Source: Corynebacterium aurimucosum ATCC 700975 (GTDB lineage: Bacteria > Actinomycetota > Actinomycetes > Mycobacteriales > Mycobacteriaceae). Taken from it: 64,000 nt of DNA. Location: contig NZ_VDTC01000002.1 of assembly GCF_007672725.1 (NCBI RefSeq), positions 1 to 64,000 of the forward strand, read 5' to 3'. The notes under the pieces were generated by a model. The model had not been told where the DNA came from and did no database searches. It saw only the letters and a list, made by a program, of their open reading frames with translations. Position 1 is the first letter of the stretch, and each line of letters begins with the position of its first letter. This document shows, piece after piece, positions 51,158-62,143 of the stretch. A program made the position numbers and the translations under genes.

Positions 51158-51721
51158 TTAGTTGTTGACGCGAGAGAGGTACTCGCCGGTACGGGTATCA
51201 ATCTTGAGAACATTTCCGATCTCAATGAACAGCGGAACCTGAATCTCGGCACCGGTCTCGAGCGTTGCCGGCTTGGTGCCACCATTGGAGCGGTCACCCT
51301 GCAGGCCCGGTTCGGTGTGCTCCACCTTCAGGTCAACGGAGATCGGCAGCTCGCCGAACAAAGCCTCACCGTCATGGAAGGACACCTGAACGCGCATGTT
51401 CTCCAGCAGGAACTTGCCAGCGTCGCCGAACTTATCAAACGGCAGCTCGAACTGCTCAAAAGTCTTATCATCCATGACCACGTAGTTCTGGCCATCGTTG
51501 TACAGGTAGGTCATGTCGCGGCGGTCGACGTTTGCGGTCTCCACCTTGACACCAGCGTTAAAGGTCTTGTCGGTCACCTTGCCAGAGACCACGTCCTTGA
51601 GCTTGGTGCGCACGAATGCCGGGCCCTTGCCGGGCTTGACGTGCTGGAACTCAACAATCTGCTGCAGCTTGTTGTCGATCTTCAGAACGAGGCCGTTCTT
51701 GAAATCAGTGGTATCTGCCAT
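51158..51721 (-). CDS. efp: Elongation factor P
   Basis: Relieves ribosome stalling at Pro-Pro stretches. 187 residues, three beta-barrel domains. The tip loop that enters the peptidyl-transferase centre reads PGKGP at 30-34, with Lys32 at the tip. This palindromic loop is the actinobacterial form, reported to work without the lysine modification used in E. coli, and no epmA-type gene is seen here. C-terminal signature [19 protein letters not shown] is complete. Confidence 0.97.
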   Translation of the reverse strand: MADTTDFKNGLVLKIDNKLQQIVEFQHVKPGKGPAFVRTKLKDVVSGKVTDKTFNAGVKVETANVDRRDMTYLYNDGQNYVVMDDKTFEQFELPFDKFGDAGKFLLENMRVQVSFHDGEALFGELPISVDLKVEHTEPGLQGDRSNGGTKPATLETGAEIQVPLFIEIGNVLKIDTRTGEYLSRVNN

Positions 51722-51815
51722 GAAATGACTCTCCCAAATAACTTGTAGTCGAAACTATGAAAACAGTGTCTAAGCATACCGTACGCGCATCAAGTACGGC
51801 GCCAAGGGGTGCTAG

Positions 51816-52907
51816 CTAAAGCACCTGAAGGTCCTTCGGGTAAGCCGTGATGATCTTCGGGGCCCCTGAAGTGATAATGAGGCTGTCCTCGATGCGCACT
51901 CCTCCCTTGCTTGGGACGTAGATGCCGGGCTCAATGGTCAGGGTCATGCCCTCAGCCAACGTACCCTTTCCGGTTGTGGCCGCATAAGGCCCTTCATGTA
52001 CGTCGAGACCAATGCCGTGTCCGGTGGAGTGAACGAAGTAGTCACCATAGCCAGCATCAGCAATAATGTCGCGGCAGGCCGCGTCGACGTCGACAAGCTT
52101 GGCACCTGGCACCGCTGCCTTGACACCCGCTTCCTGGGCGCGCAGGACAACGTCATAGATTTCGCGGGCGAAATCAGAAACCTCACCGATGACGAAGGTA
52201 CGGGTGCAGTCTGAGTTAAAGCCGCGGAGGTGAGCGCCGAAGTCAATCGTTACCAGATCGCCCTTGCGCAGTTCGCGGTCATCCGCACCATGGTGGGGCT
52301 TTGCAGAATTCTCGCCGGAGGCCACGATGGTGTCGAAGCTCACGCGTTCCGAGCCAAGCATGCGCATCCGGTATTCAAGGTCGGCAGCTACCTGGCGCTC
52401 CGTGCGTCCGGCGGCTACTTCCCCGGCCTCGACGAGGTCGGTCAGCGCCTGGTTTGCCAAAGCTGCGATTTCTTCGAGTTTTTGAAGCTCGACATTGTCT
52501 TTGACGAGGCGAATCTTCTCTACTACGCCGGTGACAGGCACCAGAGTAACGCCCTCCGGTTTTGCTTTCTCCAGCCGCTCAAGTTGTGAAACGGTGACAT
52601 AGTCGGCTTCATAGCCAACGCGAAGGTCCTCAGAAACCTGCCCCAGCAGGTGCGGGCCCACATCGCGACCGAGGCTGGCTTCGATATCCGGGACCTCTTC
52701 AGCAATTTGTGTGGTGTAGCGGCCGTCCGTAGCCATGAGCGCGGAGAGGTCCTTGCGCAACAGTAGACCACCATTCGAACCGGAGAAGCCGGTGAGATAA
52801 CGCGCGTGCGTCAAATGGGTGACGATGATCGCGTCGACGCGCTGACCAGATAGCTCGGTCATGAGCTTGCGGCGGCGGTTGCTATAACGAGTATCGGCTA
52901 ATGCCAT
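51816..52907 (-). CDS. Xaa-Pro aminopeptidase / dipeptidase (M24B)
   Basis: 363 residues. N-terminal creatinase-like domain (about 1-125, with YLTGFSGSNGGLL) and C-terminal pita-bread metallopeptidase with all five metal ligands: DFGAHLRGFNSDCTRTF (two Asp), STGHGIGLDVHE (His), LTIEPGIY (Glu), and the last Glu in VRIEDS. It cleaves before or after Pro. It lies between aroQ and efp, a common arrangement, and together with EF-P links the operon to proline-containing peptides. Often called PepQ or PepP; the specificity cannot be fixed. Confidence 0.93.
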   Translation of the reverse strand: MALADTRYSNRRRKLMTELSGQRVDAIIVTHLTHARYLTGFSGSNGGLLLRKDLSALMATDGRYTTQIAEEVPDIEASLGRDVGPHLLGQVSEDLRVGYEADYVTVSQLERLEKAKPEGVTLVPVTGVVEKIRLVKDNVELQKLEEIAALANQALTDLVEAGEVAAGRTERQVAADLEYRMRMLGSERVSFDTIVASGENSAKPHHGADDRELRKGDLVTIDFGAHLRGFNSDCTRTFVIGEVSDFAREIYDVVLRAQEAGVKAAVPGAKLVDVDAACRDIIADAGYGDYFVHSTGHGIGLDVHEGPYAATTGKGTLAEGMTLTIEPGIYVPSKGGVRIEDSLIITSGAPKIITAYPKDLQVL

Positions 52908-52949
52908 GTGAGAACCACTCCATTCATTTCAAGCGATACTCCATGATAG

Positions 52950-53375
52950 CTAATTTGCGAGGAAGTACCCCAGTGCCGCGACATATCCATAAGAGCCAAG
53001 CCCAGCAATGACACCGCGTGCGATCGGGCTCAGATAGGAGTGCTGACGGAATGCTTCCCGCGCGTGCACATTAGATAGGTGTACCTCAACAAAACCTGCA
53101 CCATCGGCTACTTCCGCTAGGGCATCGCGCAGTGCCACCGACGTATGCGTAAACCCACCCGGATTGATGATGACGGGCCAGCCTTCGTCGGCGGCGCGAT
53201 GCACCTGCTCGATGAGCTCGCCCTCGTGGTTGGACTGGAAGAAGACGATCTCTTCCTCCCCCGCCGCTGCGCGGACGCGACGCTCGATGTCCTCTAGGGT
53301 TTCGCTGCCATAGATTTCTGGTTGGCGCTTGCCCAGACGGTTGAGGTTCGGGCCGTTGAGAACGAGAATGGTCAT
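52950..53375 (-). CDS. aroQ: 3-Dehydroquinate dehydratase, type II
   Basis: Third shikimate-pathway step, 3-dehydroquinate to 3-dehydroshikimate. 141 residues. [17 protein letters not shown] at 7-23 contains the catalytic Tyr22 and the conserved Arg; NPGGFTHTS supplies the substrate loop and [10 protein letters not shown] the catalytic His. Forms a dodecamer in the family. AAGGAG precedes the ATG. Confidence 0.97.
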   Translation of the reverse strand: MTILVLNGPNLNRLGKRQPEIYGSETLEDIERRVRAAAGEEEIVFFQSNHEGELIEQVHRAADEGWPVIINPGGFTHTSVALRDALAEVADGAGFVEVHLSNVHAREAFRQHSYLSPIARGVIAGLGSYGYVAALGYFLAN

Positions 53376-53393
53376 GGCAAACTCCTTAAGCTT

Positions 53394-54464
53394 TTATGAG
53401 GCGAGCTGCGCATAGGCTGCGCGCAGCTCGTCGACGGTAGCATCTTCCAAGCGCGTGGTTTCCCCGATTCCCGTGAGGGCCACAAAACGGATGTGGCCAC
53501 CGCGGTTCTTCTTGTCATGGCGCATGCCATCCAGCAGCTGTTCGAAATGGCCCTGCTCATAGGTTGTGGGCAACCCAATTCGGGTGAGAATGTCGCGGTG
53601 GGTGACTACCAGGTTGGCGTCGATAAGCCCGCGTGCGTGGGACAAGTAGGCGATGAACATCATGCCCACTGCTACCGCGCGGCCGTGGCGCCAGGTGTAG
53701 TTTTCGCGGCGCTCTACGGCGTGGCCGAAGGTGTGGCCGTAATTGAGGGTTTCGCGCAGCCCCGATTCCTTTAAGTCCTGGCCCACCACGTGCGCCTTGA
53801 CCGCGATGGAACGCTGGATGAGCTCGGGCAGCAGGCCGTCGGGGTCCAAGCAAGCGGCAGGATCCGCAAGGTAATGCTCGATGATGCGCGGATCATGGAT
53901 GAAGCCAGTTTTGATGATCTCCGCAGAACCGGCGACGATTTCGTCGGCAGGTAGGGTGCGCAGGTGGTCCAGATCGACAAAGACTGAGTCCGGCTCGTGG
54001 AAAGCCCCAACAAGGTTCTTGCCTGCGGCAGTGTTAATACCTGTCTTTCCACCAACGGCCGCGTCCACCATCGCGAGCAGTGTGGTCGGGGCCTGAATTA
54101 CTGGGATACCACGCATCCACGTCGCTGCGGCAAAGCCTGCCAAGTCGGTCACGGCCCCGCCGCCGAGACCAATAACGGCGTCACGGCGGCTGAAACCAGC
54201 CTCCCCGAAGGTATCCCAAAGCCGGGCAAGTACATCGAGCTGCTTAGCTGCCTCTGCATCAGGTACCTCGACCAGAGTTGCCTCTATTCCCTGTGCACGG
54301 GCTTGCTCGGCGAGGTCACCGGCAGCCTGCGCGAGCGGCGGCTGGTGAATGACCGCCACCTTAGCCGCTCCAATGTCCGCCACGCGCCCAATCACTTCTG
54401 TGCTCAGACCAGTGCCAATTGTGACCTCATAAGGTGAAGGTCCTTTAACCGGAATAGTGTGCAT
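53394..54464 (-). CDS. aroB: 3-Dehydroquinate synthase
   Basis: Second shikimate step, closing DAHP to 3-dehydroquinate with NAD and a metal. 356 residues. [20 protein letters not shown] (NAD site), [18 protein letters not shown], and the metal ligands in [12 protein letters not shown] are clear. CAAAGGAG lies before the ATG. Positioned 18 bases upstream of aroQ. Confidence 0.97.
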   Translation of the reverse strand: MHTIPVKGPSPYEVTIGTGLSTEVIGRVADIGAAKVAVIHQPPLAQAAGDLAEQARAQGIEATLVEVPDAEAAKQLDVLARLWDTFGEAGFSRRDAVIGLGGGAVTDLAGFAAATWMRGIPVIQAPTTLLAMVDAAVGGKTGINTAAGKNLVGAFHEPDSVFVDLDHLRTLPADEIVAGSAEIIKTGFIHDPRIIEHYLADPAACLDPDGLLPELIQRSIAVKAHVVGQDLKESGLRETLNYGHTFGHAVERRENYTWRHGRAVAVGMMFIAYLSHARGLIDANLVVTHRDILTRIGLPTTYEQGHFEQLLDGMRHDKKNRGGHIRFVALTGIGETTRLEDATVDELRAAYAQLAS

Positions 54465-54539
54465 GAGTAGTGCTCCTTTGGCTGGGCTAGCGGTGATTGT
54501 GCGGCTTCATCATGAGGTTAAAGCAAAACAGCCGGCGAT

Positions 54540-55049
54540 TTAGAGGGTTTCAAGGAAACTCAGAATATCGCCCACTACCTGTTGCGGGGAGCGCACACCA
54601 GTGCGCACCTTCAAATCAGCTACCTCCGAGTAAAGGGGGCGGCGCGCCTCCAAAAGCTGGGTATAGTGCGCCAATGGATCTGCAGATTCCAACACGGGGC
54701 GGTTCGCATCACCCAACGTGCGGCTTACGCCTTCTTCCGGCGTGACATCGAGGAATACGACGGTCAGGTTATCGAGCAAGGCACGTGTGGATTCGGTCAG
54801 CACTGCTCCGCCGCCGAGGCTCACGACCCCAGTGGTGGCCAGTGCCTCGCGCACCGCTTCTGCTTCTACCTCACGGAATGCCGGCTCACCCAGTTCAGAA
54901 AACACTTCACCGCAGGCCTTGCCGTAGCGGGCCTCGATCAGATCATCAGAATCAACAACGTCACAATTCAGCGCCCGCGACAAACGGCGGCCAATCGTAG
55001 TCTTTCCGGAACCGGGAGGCCCAACTAAGACAACGCGTGGGGAGCTCAT
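54540..55049 (-). CDS. aroK: Shikimate kinase
   Basis: Fifth step, phosphorylating shikimate at O3. 169 residues. P-loop GPPGSGKT at 10-17, shikimate-binding [13 protein letters not shown] and SLGGGAVL, and the lid Arg region ([10 protein letters not shown]). Its start overlaps the aroC stop by 4 bases, so translation is coupled; 75 bases separate it from aroB. Confidence 0.96.
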   Translation of the reverse strand: MSSPRVVLVGPPGSGKTTIGRRLSRALNCDVVDSDDLIEARYGKACGEVFSELGEPAFREVEAEAVREALATTGVVSLGGGAVLTESTRALLDNLTVVFLDVTPEEGVSRTLGDANRPVLESADPLAHYTQLLEARRPLYSEVADLKVRTGVRSPQQVVGDILSFLETL

Positions 55050-56257
55050 GCTTCACCCCAATCCAAGCGGCTTGCCACATAGTCCTGGTAGGAGGCGATG
55101 TTCCGCTTAGTCTCAGCGAGGCTATCTCCACCAAACTTTTCCAACACGGCGCGCGCGAGGACCAACGCCACCATTGCTTCTGCAACAACACCAGCAGCAG
55201 GAACCGCACACACATCGGAGCGCTGATGGATGGCAGTCGCCGCTCCACCTGTGGCCATATCCACCGTCTTTAAGGCGCGCGGAACTGTGGAGATCGGCTT
55301 CATCGCCGCGCGCAAGCGCAGCGTCTGGCCGTTGGTCATTCCACCTTCTAGACCGCCAGCCCGGTTGGTTTCTCGATCCACGCCGCGATCGGTTCGGATC
55401 ATCTCATCGTGGGCCTCGCTTCCGCGACGGCGGGCCTCAGCAAAACCATCACCGACTTCAACGCCCTTGATGGCCTGAATGCCCATCAAGGCAGCGGCGA
55501 GCTGTGCGTCGAGACGGTCCTCCCCTGACGTGTGCGAGCCCAAGCCAATTGGCAGGCCCTCCACGATGACCTCAACGATGCCGCCAAGGGTATCGCCCTG
55601 CTTCTTAGCGGTTTCAATTTCTGAGATCATAGATTCCTCTGCGGCCTTATCGCAGGCCCGAACCGGAGAAGCATCGATGGCCTCAATGTCCGCAAAGCTG
55701 GGCGACGGGCCTTCATAGGGCTCGGAGGCGCCAATCGAAATCACGTGGGAGAGCACTTCGATGCCCAAGGTTTCACGGAGGAAGTTGCGTGCGACGGTGG
55801 CTGCAGCCACGCGGGCGGCGGTCTCACGCGCGGAAGAGCGCTCCAGGATGGGGCGCGCCTCCGAGTGATCAAACTTCACCATGCCAGCAAAATCAGCGTG
55901 GCCGGGGCGCGGGCGGGTCAGCGGGGCGCCGCGACCGGAAGCCATAGCTTTAGCGGACTCCGGATCCTCCGGATCCAAGGCATCGGGCGACATGATGGTG
56001 GTCCACTTTGGCCACTCAGTGTTGCCGATCATGATGGCGATAGGACTGCCCAGGGTCAAGCCGTGGCGGATGCCGCTGAGCAGGGTGAGGTCATCAGCCT
56101 CAAACTTCATGCGCGCGCCACGCCCATAGCCAAGGCGGCGGCGAGAGAGCTGGAGAGCGATGTCGTCTTGGGAAACGGGAACCCCGGCCGGCATGTGCTC
56201 AATGAGTGCAATGAGCGCTTGACCGTGAGATTCACCTGCGGTAGTCCAACGAAGCAT
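55046..56257 (-). CDS. aroC: Chorismate synthase
   Basis: Last shikimate step; needs reduced flavin. 403 residues. Signatures [18 protein letters not shown] at the N-terminus, the Arg-rich [13 protein letters not shown], and [17 protein letters not shown] near the C-terminus. First gene of the aroCKBQ block. The ATG at 56257 is 7 bases behind TGC-GATAAT, an extended -10, and has no ribosome site, so the operon mRNA is probably leaderless. Confidence 0.97.
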   Translation of the reverse strand: MLRWTTAGESHGQALIALIEHMPAGVPVSQDDIALQLSRRRLGYGRGARMKFEADDLTLLSGIRHGLTLGSPIAIMIGNTEWPKWTTIMSPDALDPEDPESAKAMASGRGAPLTRPRPGHADFAGMVKFDHSEARPILERSSARETAARVAAATVARNFLRETLGIEVLSHVISIGASEPYEGPSPSFADIEAIDASPVRACDKAAEESMISEIETAKKQGDTLGGIVEVIVEGLPIGLGSHTSGEDRLDAQLAAALMGIQAIKGVEVGDGFAEARRRGSEAHDEMIRTDRGVDRETNRAGGLEGGMTNGQTLRLRAAMKPISTVPRALKTVDMATGGAATAIHQRSDVCAVPAAGVVAEAMVALVLARAVLEKFGGDSLAETKRNIASYQDYVASRLDWGEA

Positions 56258-56264
56258 GCGGACT

Positions 56265-56273
56265 ATTATCGCA
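56265..56273 (-). promoter_or_regulatory. Leaderless extended -10 promoter of the aroC operon
   Basis: On the minus strand TGC precedes GATAAT, which ends 7 bases before the aroC ATG. Confidence 0.65.
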
Positions 56274-56308
56274 TGCCAGGGCTTCTTTCGTGGTCACTAG
56301 GCCAACTA

Positions 56309-56701
56309 TCACACCGTGTTGGGGCTAAAGAACACGACGAGAGCCGCAGCAAACAGCATCCCGGGACCATGCGCAGGCGCCCTATCCCGCGTGATGATTC
56401 CCCACAACACGGTGCTGAGAGCCGCCCCCATCATCGCCAACGCAACCCCTGGTAGGCCCGCTGCGTGGGCGGTCACCATTCCCAGAGGCAGAGCTAGCTT
56501 GAGGTCGCCCCCGCCCACGCTTCCTGTACGGCTAAACCAGGCCACTAACACGTAGAGCCCTATCCAGAGCAGGCCCGCCAAACTGAACCAGCACAACGAT
56601 AAAGCCGCGGCCGGCAGCGTCAGATAATTAGGCAAGCGCTTAAAACGCAGGTCATAAACAATTAAGGCGCACCCCCACGCCAAGAAAAGTACATCCCCCA
56701 T
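56309..56701 (-). CDS. A24-type prepilin peptidase, peptidase domain only
   Basis: 130 residues, with three to four hydrophobic segments. Both catalytic Asp are visible: YDLRFKRLPN (Asp17) and the GxGD-type motif GGGDLKLALPLG (Asp66). The methylase domain of large PilD/GspO proteins is missing, as in TadV/CpaA-like enzymes that trim Flp-type pilins. No pilus gene is in the window. The ATG at 56701 lies 7 bases after TAGGCT; a longer frame to 56926 is rejected. Confidence 0.85.
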   Translation of the reverse strand: MGDVLFLAWGCALIVYDLRFKRLPNYLTLPAAALSLCWFSLAGLLWIGLYVLVAWFSRTGSVGGGDLKLALPLGMVTAHAAGLPGVALAMMGAALSTVLWGIITRDRAPAHGPGMLFAAALVVFFSPNTV

Positions 56702-56708
56702 AGCCCGC

Positions 56709-56714
56709 AGCCTA
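56709..56714 (-). promoter_or_regulatory. Leaderless promoter -10 of the prepilin-peptidase gene
   Basis: TAGGCT on the minus strand ends 7 bases before the ATG at 56701. Confidence 0.55.
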
Positions 56715-56757
56715 CCGCGCGGTAAGACAAGGCGCACGCGGTGGTTTGGGGAACCGA

Positions 56758-57564
56758 TCAGGATAGCTTGAGCGCCTTGTTTAATGCAGCCAGCATCTCT
56801 GCCCGTGGAGCGGTGTGCCCTGTAAACTGCTCGAACTGCGAATAGGCCTGGTTGGCCAGCATGACGTGCCCGCCGACTGTCGGGTAGCCGTCGGCAGCGG
56901 CATAAACGGTCAACGGAGTTGGCCACGGATCATAGATAACGTCAAATACCGGAGCTTTGGCCAGCTGCGTTAGGTGCTCTTCCACGGCGGCGGAGGGAAC
57001 GGTGGAGACCACGAGATCTACCGAACGCGCAAGCCCCGCGAGATCATCGCTGAACGTTGCCGCGTGGAGGGTGAGGCCAAGGTCATCAGCCAGCGGGCGC
57101 AGCTCGGCGATGCGGTCGGAGCGATTGAGCACCGTAACGTCCTGCACACCGCGCTGGGCTAGGCCCCACAGGACAGGCCGTGCGGTTCCACCTGCTCCGA
57201 TGAGCAGTGCCGTCGACGGTTGGGACCTTCCAAGCAGCTCGTCGAGCGCGCCCAGAACTCCCTCGGTATCCGTGTTATCCGCACGCCACCCTTCTTCGGT
57301 GCGCACCAGGGTATTCGCGGAGCCGATGAGCTCGGCGCGTTCGCTGACGATGTTCGCGCAGGCGAGTGCGTCGAACTTGAGCGGCATGGTGACCGAAAAG
57401 CCGCGGTACTCCTCCCCCGCATTGGCGAGGAAGGCAGCTAGGTCCGTCACCTCAATCTTGGTGTAGTCCCAATCCTCCAAATTCACAGCTTCATAGCCTG
57501 CGTTATGGAGGACCGGGGACAAGGAATGAGCGACAGGGCTGCCCAGAACTGCGGCGCGGGGCAT
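56758..57564 (-). CDS. aroE: Shikimate dehydrogenase
   Basis: Fourth shikimate step, NADPH reduction of 3-dehydroshikimate. 268 residues from the ATG at 57564 (a longer frame to 57933 runs back through mltG). VLGSPVAHSLSPVLHNAGY binds shikimate, MPLKFDAL carries the catalytic Lys, and GAGGTARPVLWGL is the nucleotide loop. Begins 5 bases after mltG, with GAGGAG inside the mltG end, so it belongs to the ruvX-mltG-aroE operon rather than the aroC one. Confidence 0.95.
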   Translation of the reverse strand: MPRAAVLGSPVAHSLSPVLHNAGYEAVNLEDWDYTKIEVTDLAAFLANAGEEYRGFSVTMPLKFDALACANIVSERAELIGSANTLVRTEEGWRADNTDTEGVLGALDELLGRSQPSTALLIGAGGTARPVLWGLAQRGVQDVTVLNRSDRIAELRPLADDLGLTLHAATFSDDLAGLARSVDLVVSTVPSAAVEEHLTQLAKAPVFDVIYDPWPTPLTVYAAADGYPTVGGHVMLANQAYSQFEQFTGHTAPRAEMLAALNKALKLS

Positions 57565-57568
57565 CAGG

Positions 57569-58792
57569 TTACTGCTCCTCGGCCGGTGGCTCGTCGGCCG
57601 GTGGCTCGCCAGCGCCTTCGCGCTGGCTGTCAAGGATGCCGGAGCGAACAGCGTCATCGACGTTGGCGAGGTGCTCGTCGTAATTATCGGTAAACACCGT
57701 GGTGCCCTTGTCGTCGACGGTGACGAAGAAGAGCCAGTTGCCCTCCGCGGGGTTCTCCATGGCCCCGATGGCTTCCTCCGAAGGAGAAGCAATCGGTGAA
57801 TCTGGGAGACCATCCTTCGCGTAGGTATTCCAAGGAGTCTCGCGGTGGCGATCCTCATCGGTAGTGGCCAGCTCAACATCCTCGAGGCCATAGTTGACCG
57901 TGGAATCCAGCTCAAGGCGCATCGGCTCATCAAGGCGGTTGAGGATTACACGGGCGACCTTGTCAAACTCACCGGCCGGGGACTCGCGCTCCACCAGCGA
58001 AGCCGCAGTAAGAAGCTCGTAGGGCTTGAGGCCAATTGCCTGGGCGCGGTCAACGATATTGGTGTCGTTGTACTTCTTCGTCGAACGTGTGATGAGATCC
58101 GTCAGGATCTCCTTAGCGTCCATGTTCGGATCGAGGACGTACTGGCCCGGAGCGATAAGGCCCTCAATACGCTTGGGGTCCTCACCGCGGGCACGAATTT
58201 CCTCCAATGCCCACTCCGGCGCACCCAGCTCAGCAGGATCCACCGTGGCCGCGATCTTCTCCAGCTCCTCGGCGGATACGCATTCGCCCTCCTTGCAGGA
58301 GACCTGAGAAATCAGCGAGTAAATACCGTAGCGGACATCACCGCCGACCACGTTGACGTCGAGAAGCGTAGCTCCGCCCTGCACGTCGAGGAGGTCAACC
58401 ATGTTGCCCTCATCAAGCAGCGCTTCGACGGCAGACTTCGCGCTCATCTCCTCCTGAAGGCGGTAGAATCCAGGCTTAATTTGGCTCGCGCGCGGATTCG
58501 AGTTGGCCGCAGAAGAGAAAGCTTCGGGCGTCTTCACCACGTTCTTCTCCGCCAATTCAGGTGCCAGCTCGCTCATCGACGAGCCCTCCGGAACCTGAAC
58601 AAGCTGGGTTACTCCATTGCCCTGCCCCTCATAGTCCAAGGTGCTGCCCCCTCCCAACAGGCGGAAACCAATGTAGCCAAGTCCACCGATGATCAGGACC
58701 AAGCTCGCAATGAGCACGGCCATGCCGCGCTGACGGCGCTTGACATATTGGGGTTCCATCGAGCGTCCGATGCGTGAAGGTTTACGGCTCAC
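57569..58792 (-). CDS. mltG: Endolytic murein transglycosylase MltG
   Basis: Cuts nascent glycan strands at the membrane and so sets strand length. 407 residues. Cytoplasmic basic N-terminus (about 1-25), one membrane helix (about 26-46), a LysM-like domain, then the YceG catalytic domain with [11 protein letters not shown], whose Glu is the catalytic residue in E. coli MltG. The C-terminus is Pro/Glu-rich with a short repeat ([11 protein letters not shown]). The start is GTG at 58792 with GTAGGAG 9 bases upstream, overlapping ruvX by 11 bases. Confidence 0.93.
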   Translation of the reverse strand: MSRKPSRIGRSMEPQYVKRRQRGMAVLIASLVLIIGGLGYIGFRLLGGGSTLDYEGQGNGVTQLVQVPEGSSMSELAPELAEKNVVKTPEAFSSAANSNPRASQIKPGFYRLQEEMSAKSAVEALLDEGNMVDLLDVQGGATLLDVNVVGGDVRYGIYSLISQVSCKEGECVSAEELEKIAATVDPAELGAPEWALEEIRARGEDPKRIEGLIAPGQYVLDPNMDAKEILTDLITRSTKKYNDTNIVDRAQAIGLKPYELLTAASLVERESPAGEFDKVARVILNRLDEPMRLELDSTVNYGLEDVELATTDEDRHRETPWNTYAKDGLPDSPIASPSEEAIGAMENPAEGNWLFFVTVDDKGTTVFTDNYDEHLANVDDAVRSGILDSQREGAGEPPADEPPAEEQ

Positions 58793-59330
58793 GTACTTCG
58801 TCTCCTACGTTTGAAGGGCTGTGGCCGTTCAACGCGAAATGGCGCGCATCCAGCCAGGATTGCAAAATTTCCACCGCGGCTGCTTGGTCAATCACCGAGC
58901 GACCTCGCTTCTCTGACACGCCAGAGGCCCGCAATGCGGAGGAGGCGACCACGGTAGTAAGGCGTTCATCCACCATACGCACGGGCGGAGGTTCTTTCAT
59001 CCTGTCATCTTTTGCCAAGCGGCGGCGGATACGAAACGCGATTTCCTTGGCATGTTTAACACTTGATGAACCATTGCCCTTGAGATCACGCGGCAAACCA
59101 ACGGCTACCTCAACGACGTCATACTCGTGAATCAGCTCAAGCAGGCGGTCAATATCGCCCTTGTCGCGGTCTTTAAACCCGGTCTCACGCCGGACGGTTT
59201 CGACCGGCATGGCCAAGCGCGCGTCCCGGTCAGAGACCGCCACGCCGATGCGGACGGTACCAACGTCGAGGCCCAAACGGCGCCCCGGGCCGGGATCGTC
59301 CACGCCTGGTTTGTCGGGTTCTACGGCCAT
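58782..59330 (-). CDS. ruvX: RuvX/YqgF pre-16S rRNA or Holliday-junction nuclease
   Basis: RNase H-like fold, 182 residues. [16 protein letters not shown] has the first catalytic Asp22, and [10 protein letters not shown] and [14 protein letters not shown] complete the active site. E. coli YqgF matures 16S rRNA; the Mycobacterium homologue RuvX resolves Holliday junctions. Which role applies here is open. AGGAGG precedes the ATG; the gene follows alaS by 58 bases. Confidence 0.94.
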   Translation of the reverse strand: MAVEPDKPGVDDPGPGRRLGLDVGTVRIGVAVSDRDARLAMPVETVRRETGFKDRDKGDIDRLLELIHEYDVVEVAVGLPRDLKGNGSSSVKHAKEIAFRIRRRLAKDDRMKEPPPVRMVDERLTTVVASSALRASGVSEKRGRSVIDQAAAVEILQSWLDARHFALNGHSPSNVGDEVREP

Positions 59331-59388
59331 CGTGCTCCTCCTGATTCTGCGAGTCAGCTACAACTGCACGCCAACTAGGGCGAGTTCG

Positions 59389-62076
59389 TTAGTGGGCTTC
59401 GAGCTCATCACGGACGGCGTCGAAGGCCTGCTGGAGACCTTCAGCGTTGGCGCCGGAACCTTGAGCCATATCGGGCTTTCCGCCGCCCTTGCCGTCAACA
59501 TAGCCAGAAATAACCTTGACGAAGTCACCAGCCTTGACGCCGCGCTCGACGGCAGGCTTAGTGGCGCCAACGATGAACGGGAGCTTGCCGCCCTCGTTCT
59601 CCGATGCCAGGACAACCACACCGGCGACATCACCGAGACGGTTCTTGATATCCGAGGCCAACGTGCGCAGATCACCGCCGTTTACTCCGTTAGGAAGTTT
59701 GACCGATACGAGGGTGAAGTCATTAACGGTGGTCGCACCAGAAATCATCTCCGCGGTCTGCGACATGAGCTGGGCCTTGTGCAGCTCCGCAATCTGCTTC
59801 TCAGCGGCCTTGAGCTTCTCCGTCAGCTGCGCGATGCGCTCCGGAAGATCCTCAGTTTGGACCTTGAGCTCGCGGGAGACACCCTCCACAAGGGCGGTCT
59901 CCTTGGAGTAGTAGCGGAATGCATCCAGGCCCGAATAAGCCTCGATACGGCGCGCGCCCGAGCCCACGGAGGATTCACCGAGGACAGAGACCGGGCCGAT
60001 TTCTGCAGTGTTCTTCACGTGCGTACCACCGCAGAGCTCGATGGAGAACGGGCCGCCCATCTCCACGACACGGACCTCGGAACCGTAGTTCTCACCAAAG
60101 AGGGCCATCGCGCCCATCTCCTTGGCCTTCTCCAAAGACGTCTCGATGGTATTGACCGGGAAGTGCTGGTCCACCGCCTGGTTCGTCACCAAAGCGATCT
60201 CATCGAGCTGCTCCTGGGTGAGCTGGTCCGTGTAGTTGAAGTCAAAGCGCAGGTAGCCGGGTCGGTTCAAGGAACCAGCCTGGACTGCAGTCGGGCCTAG
60301 CACTTGGCGCAGGGCTGCGTGGATAAGGTGCGTCGCCGAGTGCGCCTGCACGGCGCCGTGGCGCCATTGTGCATCAACGGCAGCCGTCACGCCGTTGCCC
60401 AACTCAAGCCCACCGGCGGTCACCGTAGCCTTGTGCACCCACAGCTTCTTGCCAATCTTCTGCACATCGTTGACTTCAAGGAGGGTCTCGCCCGCGAAGA
60501 TTCGACCATGGTCGGCGGTCTGGCCACCGGCTTCAGCATAAAGCGGCGATTGGTCCAGGATTACCTCGACGGTATCTCCTGCCTCGACCTCGGTTACCTT
60601 CTGACCATCGCGCACAAGGCCGATGACCTTGGCCTCAGATTCCAGGGTCTCATAGCCCGTGAACAACGTCGGGTGGTTATCCACCCACTCGCGGTACAGA
60701 GACAAGTCTGCGTGACCATGCTTCTTGGCCTGGTTATCGGCCTTGGCGCGGCGGCGCTGCTCGCCCATGGCGGCGTCGAAGCCGTCCATATCTACGGTCA
60801 AACCGGCTTCCTGAGCCATTTCCAAGGTCAGGTCGATGGGGAAACCATAGGTATCGTGCAGTTCAAAAGCCTTCTCGCCGGAGAGGACCTTCGGGGTGGC
60901 CGCACGAGAGGTGCTCTTCAGTTCCTCCACGGCTTCGTCGAAAAGCTTGGTGCCTGACTCCAGCGTCTTCAGGAAGGCCTTCTCCTCCGCCACGGCAACG
61001 CGCAGGATACGCTCGCGGTTATCGGCGATCTCCGGGTAGGACGGAGTCATGGTGTCCATGATGGTGTTCATGAAACGCTCCATGGTCTCCCCCTTCGCAC
61101 CAAGCAGCTTGGCGGAGCGGATGATGCGGCGCAGCAAGCGACGCAGAATGTAGCCACGACCCTCGTTACCGGGGGTAACGCCGTCCAAAATGAGCATCAT
61201 GCCGGTACGCGAGTGGTCCGCCACCACGCGGAAACGGATCAGGTCTTCCTTCGGCGCATCCGGAACGTACTTCGCACCGGTAAGCTCCTCGGCTACGTCG
61301 ATGACCGGGCGCAGCAGGTCCGTCTCGTAGACGTTGTCCACGCCCTGCAGGATGCAGGCCACGCGCTCGATGCCCATGCCGGTATCGATGTTCTTCTTGG
61401 GCAGCTCGCCCACGATCTCGAAGTTGCCCTTGCCGATGCCTTCGCCGCGCTCGTTCTGCATGAAGACCAAGTTCCAGATCTCCATGTAGCGGTTATCGTC
61501 CGCAATCGGACCGCCATCCTGGCCATATTCCGGCCCGCGGTCATAGTAGATCTCAGAGCACGGACCGCACGGCCCGGGAATACCCATGGACCAGTAGTTG
61601 TCTTCCATGCCGAGGCGCTGAATACGCTCGGTGGGCACGCCGATCTTGTTGTGCCAAATATCGGCCGCCTCATCATCGTCGAGGTAGACCGTGACCCACA
61701 AACGCTCCGGGTCGAGGCCCAAACCGCCTTCATCGACGGAGGTGGTCAGCAGGTTCCAGGCGTGGGTAATTGCGCCTTCCTTAAAGTACTGGCCAAAGGA
61801 AAAATTACCCGCCATCTGGAAGAAGGTATTGTGACGGGTGGTAATGCCCACTTCCTCGATATCCAGGGTGCGCACGCACTTCTGGATAGAGGTCGCCGTA
61901 CCGTTAGCAAAAGGCGGGTTCTGCTGGCCCAAGAAGTAGGGCTTGAAGGGAACCATGCCGGCGTTAACGAAGAGCAGGTTCGGGTCATCCAGGATCAGCG
62001 ACGCGCTGGGGACGGCCTCGTGGCCGGCCTTGACGAAGTGCTGGGTAAAGCGTTCCCGGATCTCATGAGTCTTCAC
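59389..62076 (-). CDS. alaS: Alanyl-tRNA synthetase
   Basis: Class II synthetase, 895 residues. Catalytic core ([27 protein letters not shown]), tRNA-recognition domain, an editing domain with the zinc motif [11 protein letters not shown] and CGGTH, then a coiled-coil and C-terminal DHHA1 domain ([12 protein letters not shown]) that corrects Ser- and Gly-mischarging. The start is GTG at 62076, with AAGGAA 8 bases upstream; a TTG two codons earlier is too close to that site. Confidence 0.96.
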   Translation of the reverse strand: MKTHEIRERFTQHFVKAGHEAVPSASLILDDPNLLFVNAGMVPFKPYFLGQQNPPFANGTATSIQKCVRTLDIEEVGITTRHNTFFQMAGNFSFGQYFKEGAITHAWNLLTTSVDEGGLGLDPERLWVTVYLDDDEAADIWHNKIGVPTERIQRLGMEDNYWSMGIPGPCGPCSEIYYDRGPEYGQDGGPIADDNRYMEIWNLVFMQNERGEGIGKGNFEIVGELPKKNIDTGMGIERVACILQGVDNVYETDLLRPVIDVAEELTGAKYVPDAPKEDLIRFRVVADHSRTGMMLILDGVTPGNEGRGYILRRLLRRIIRSAKLLGAKGETMERFMNTIMDTMTPSYPEIADNRERILRVAVAEEKAFLKTLESGTKLFDEAVEELKSTSRAATPKVLSGEKAFELHDTYGFPIDLTLEMAQEAGLTVDMDGFDAAMGEQRRRAKADNQAKKHGHADLSLYREWVDNHPTLFTGYETLESEAKVIGLVRDGQKVTEVEAGDTVEVILDQSPLYAEAGGQTADHGRIFAGETLLEVNDVQKIGKKLWVHKATVTAGGLELGNGVTAAVDAQWRHGAVQAHSATHLIHAALRQVLGPTAVQAGSLNRPGYLRFDFNYTDQLTQEQLDEIALVTNQAVDQHFPVNTIETSLEKAKEMGAMALFGENYGSEVRVVEMGGPFSIELCGGTHVKNTAEIGPVSVLGESSVGSGARRIEAYSGLDAFRYYSKETALVEGVSRELKVQTEDLPERIAQLTEKLKAAEKQIAELHKAQLMSQTAEMISGATTVNDFTLVSVKLPNGVNGGDLRTLASDIKNRLGDVAGVVVLASENEGGKLPFIVGATKPAVERGVKAGDFVKVISGYVDGKGGGKPDMAQGSGANAEGLQQAFDAVRDELEAH

Positions 62077-62143
62077 GAGCAAAATTCCTTCACTGTTGAA
62101 TGGTTTCTAGTCAGCGCTCAACTTTACCCGTCCGGTGCTGTGC

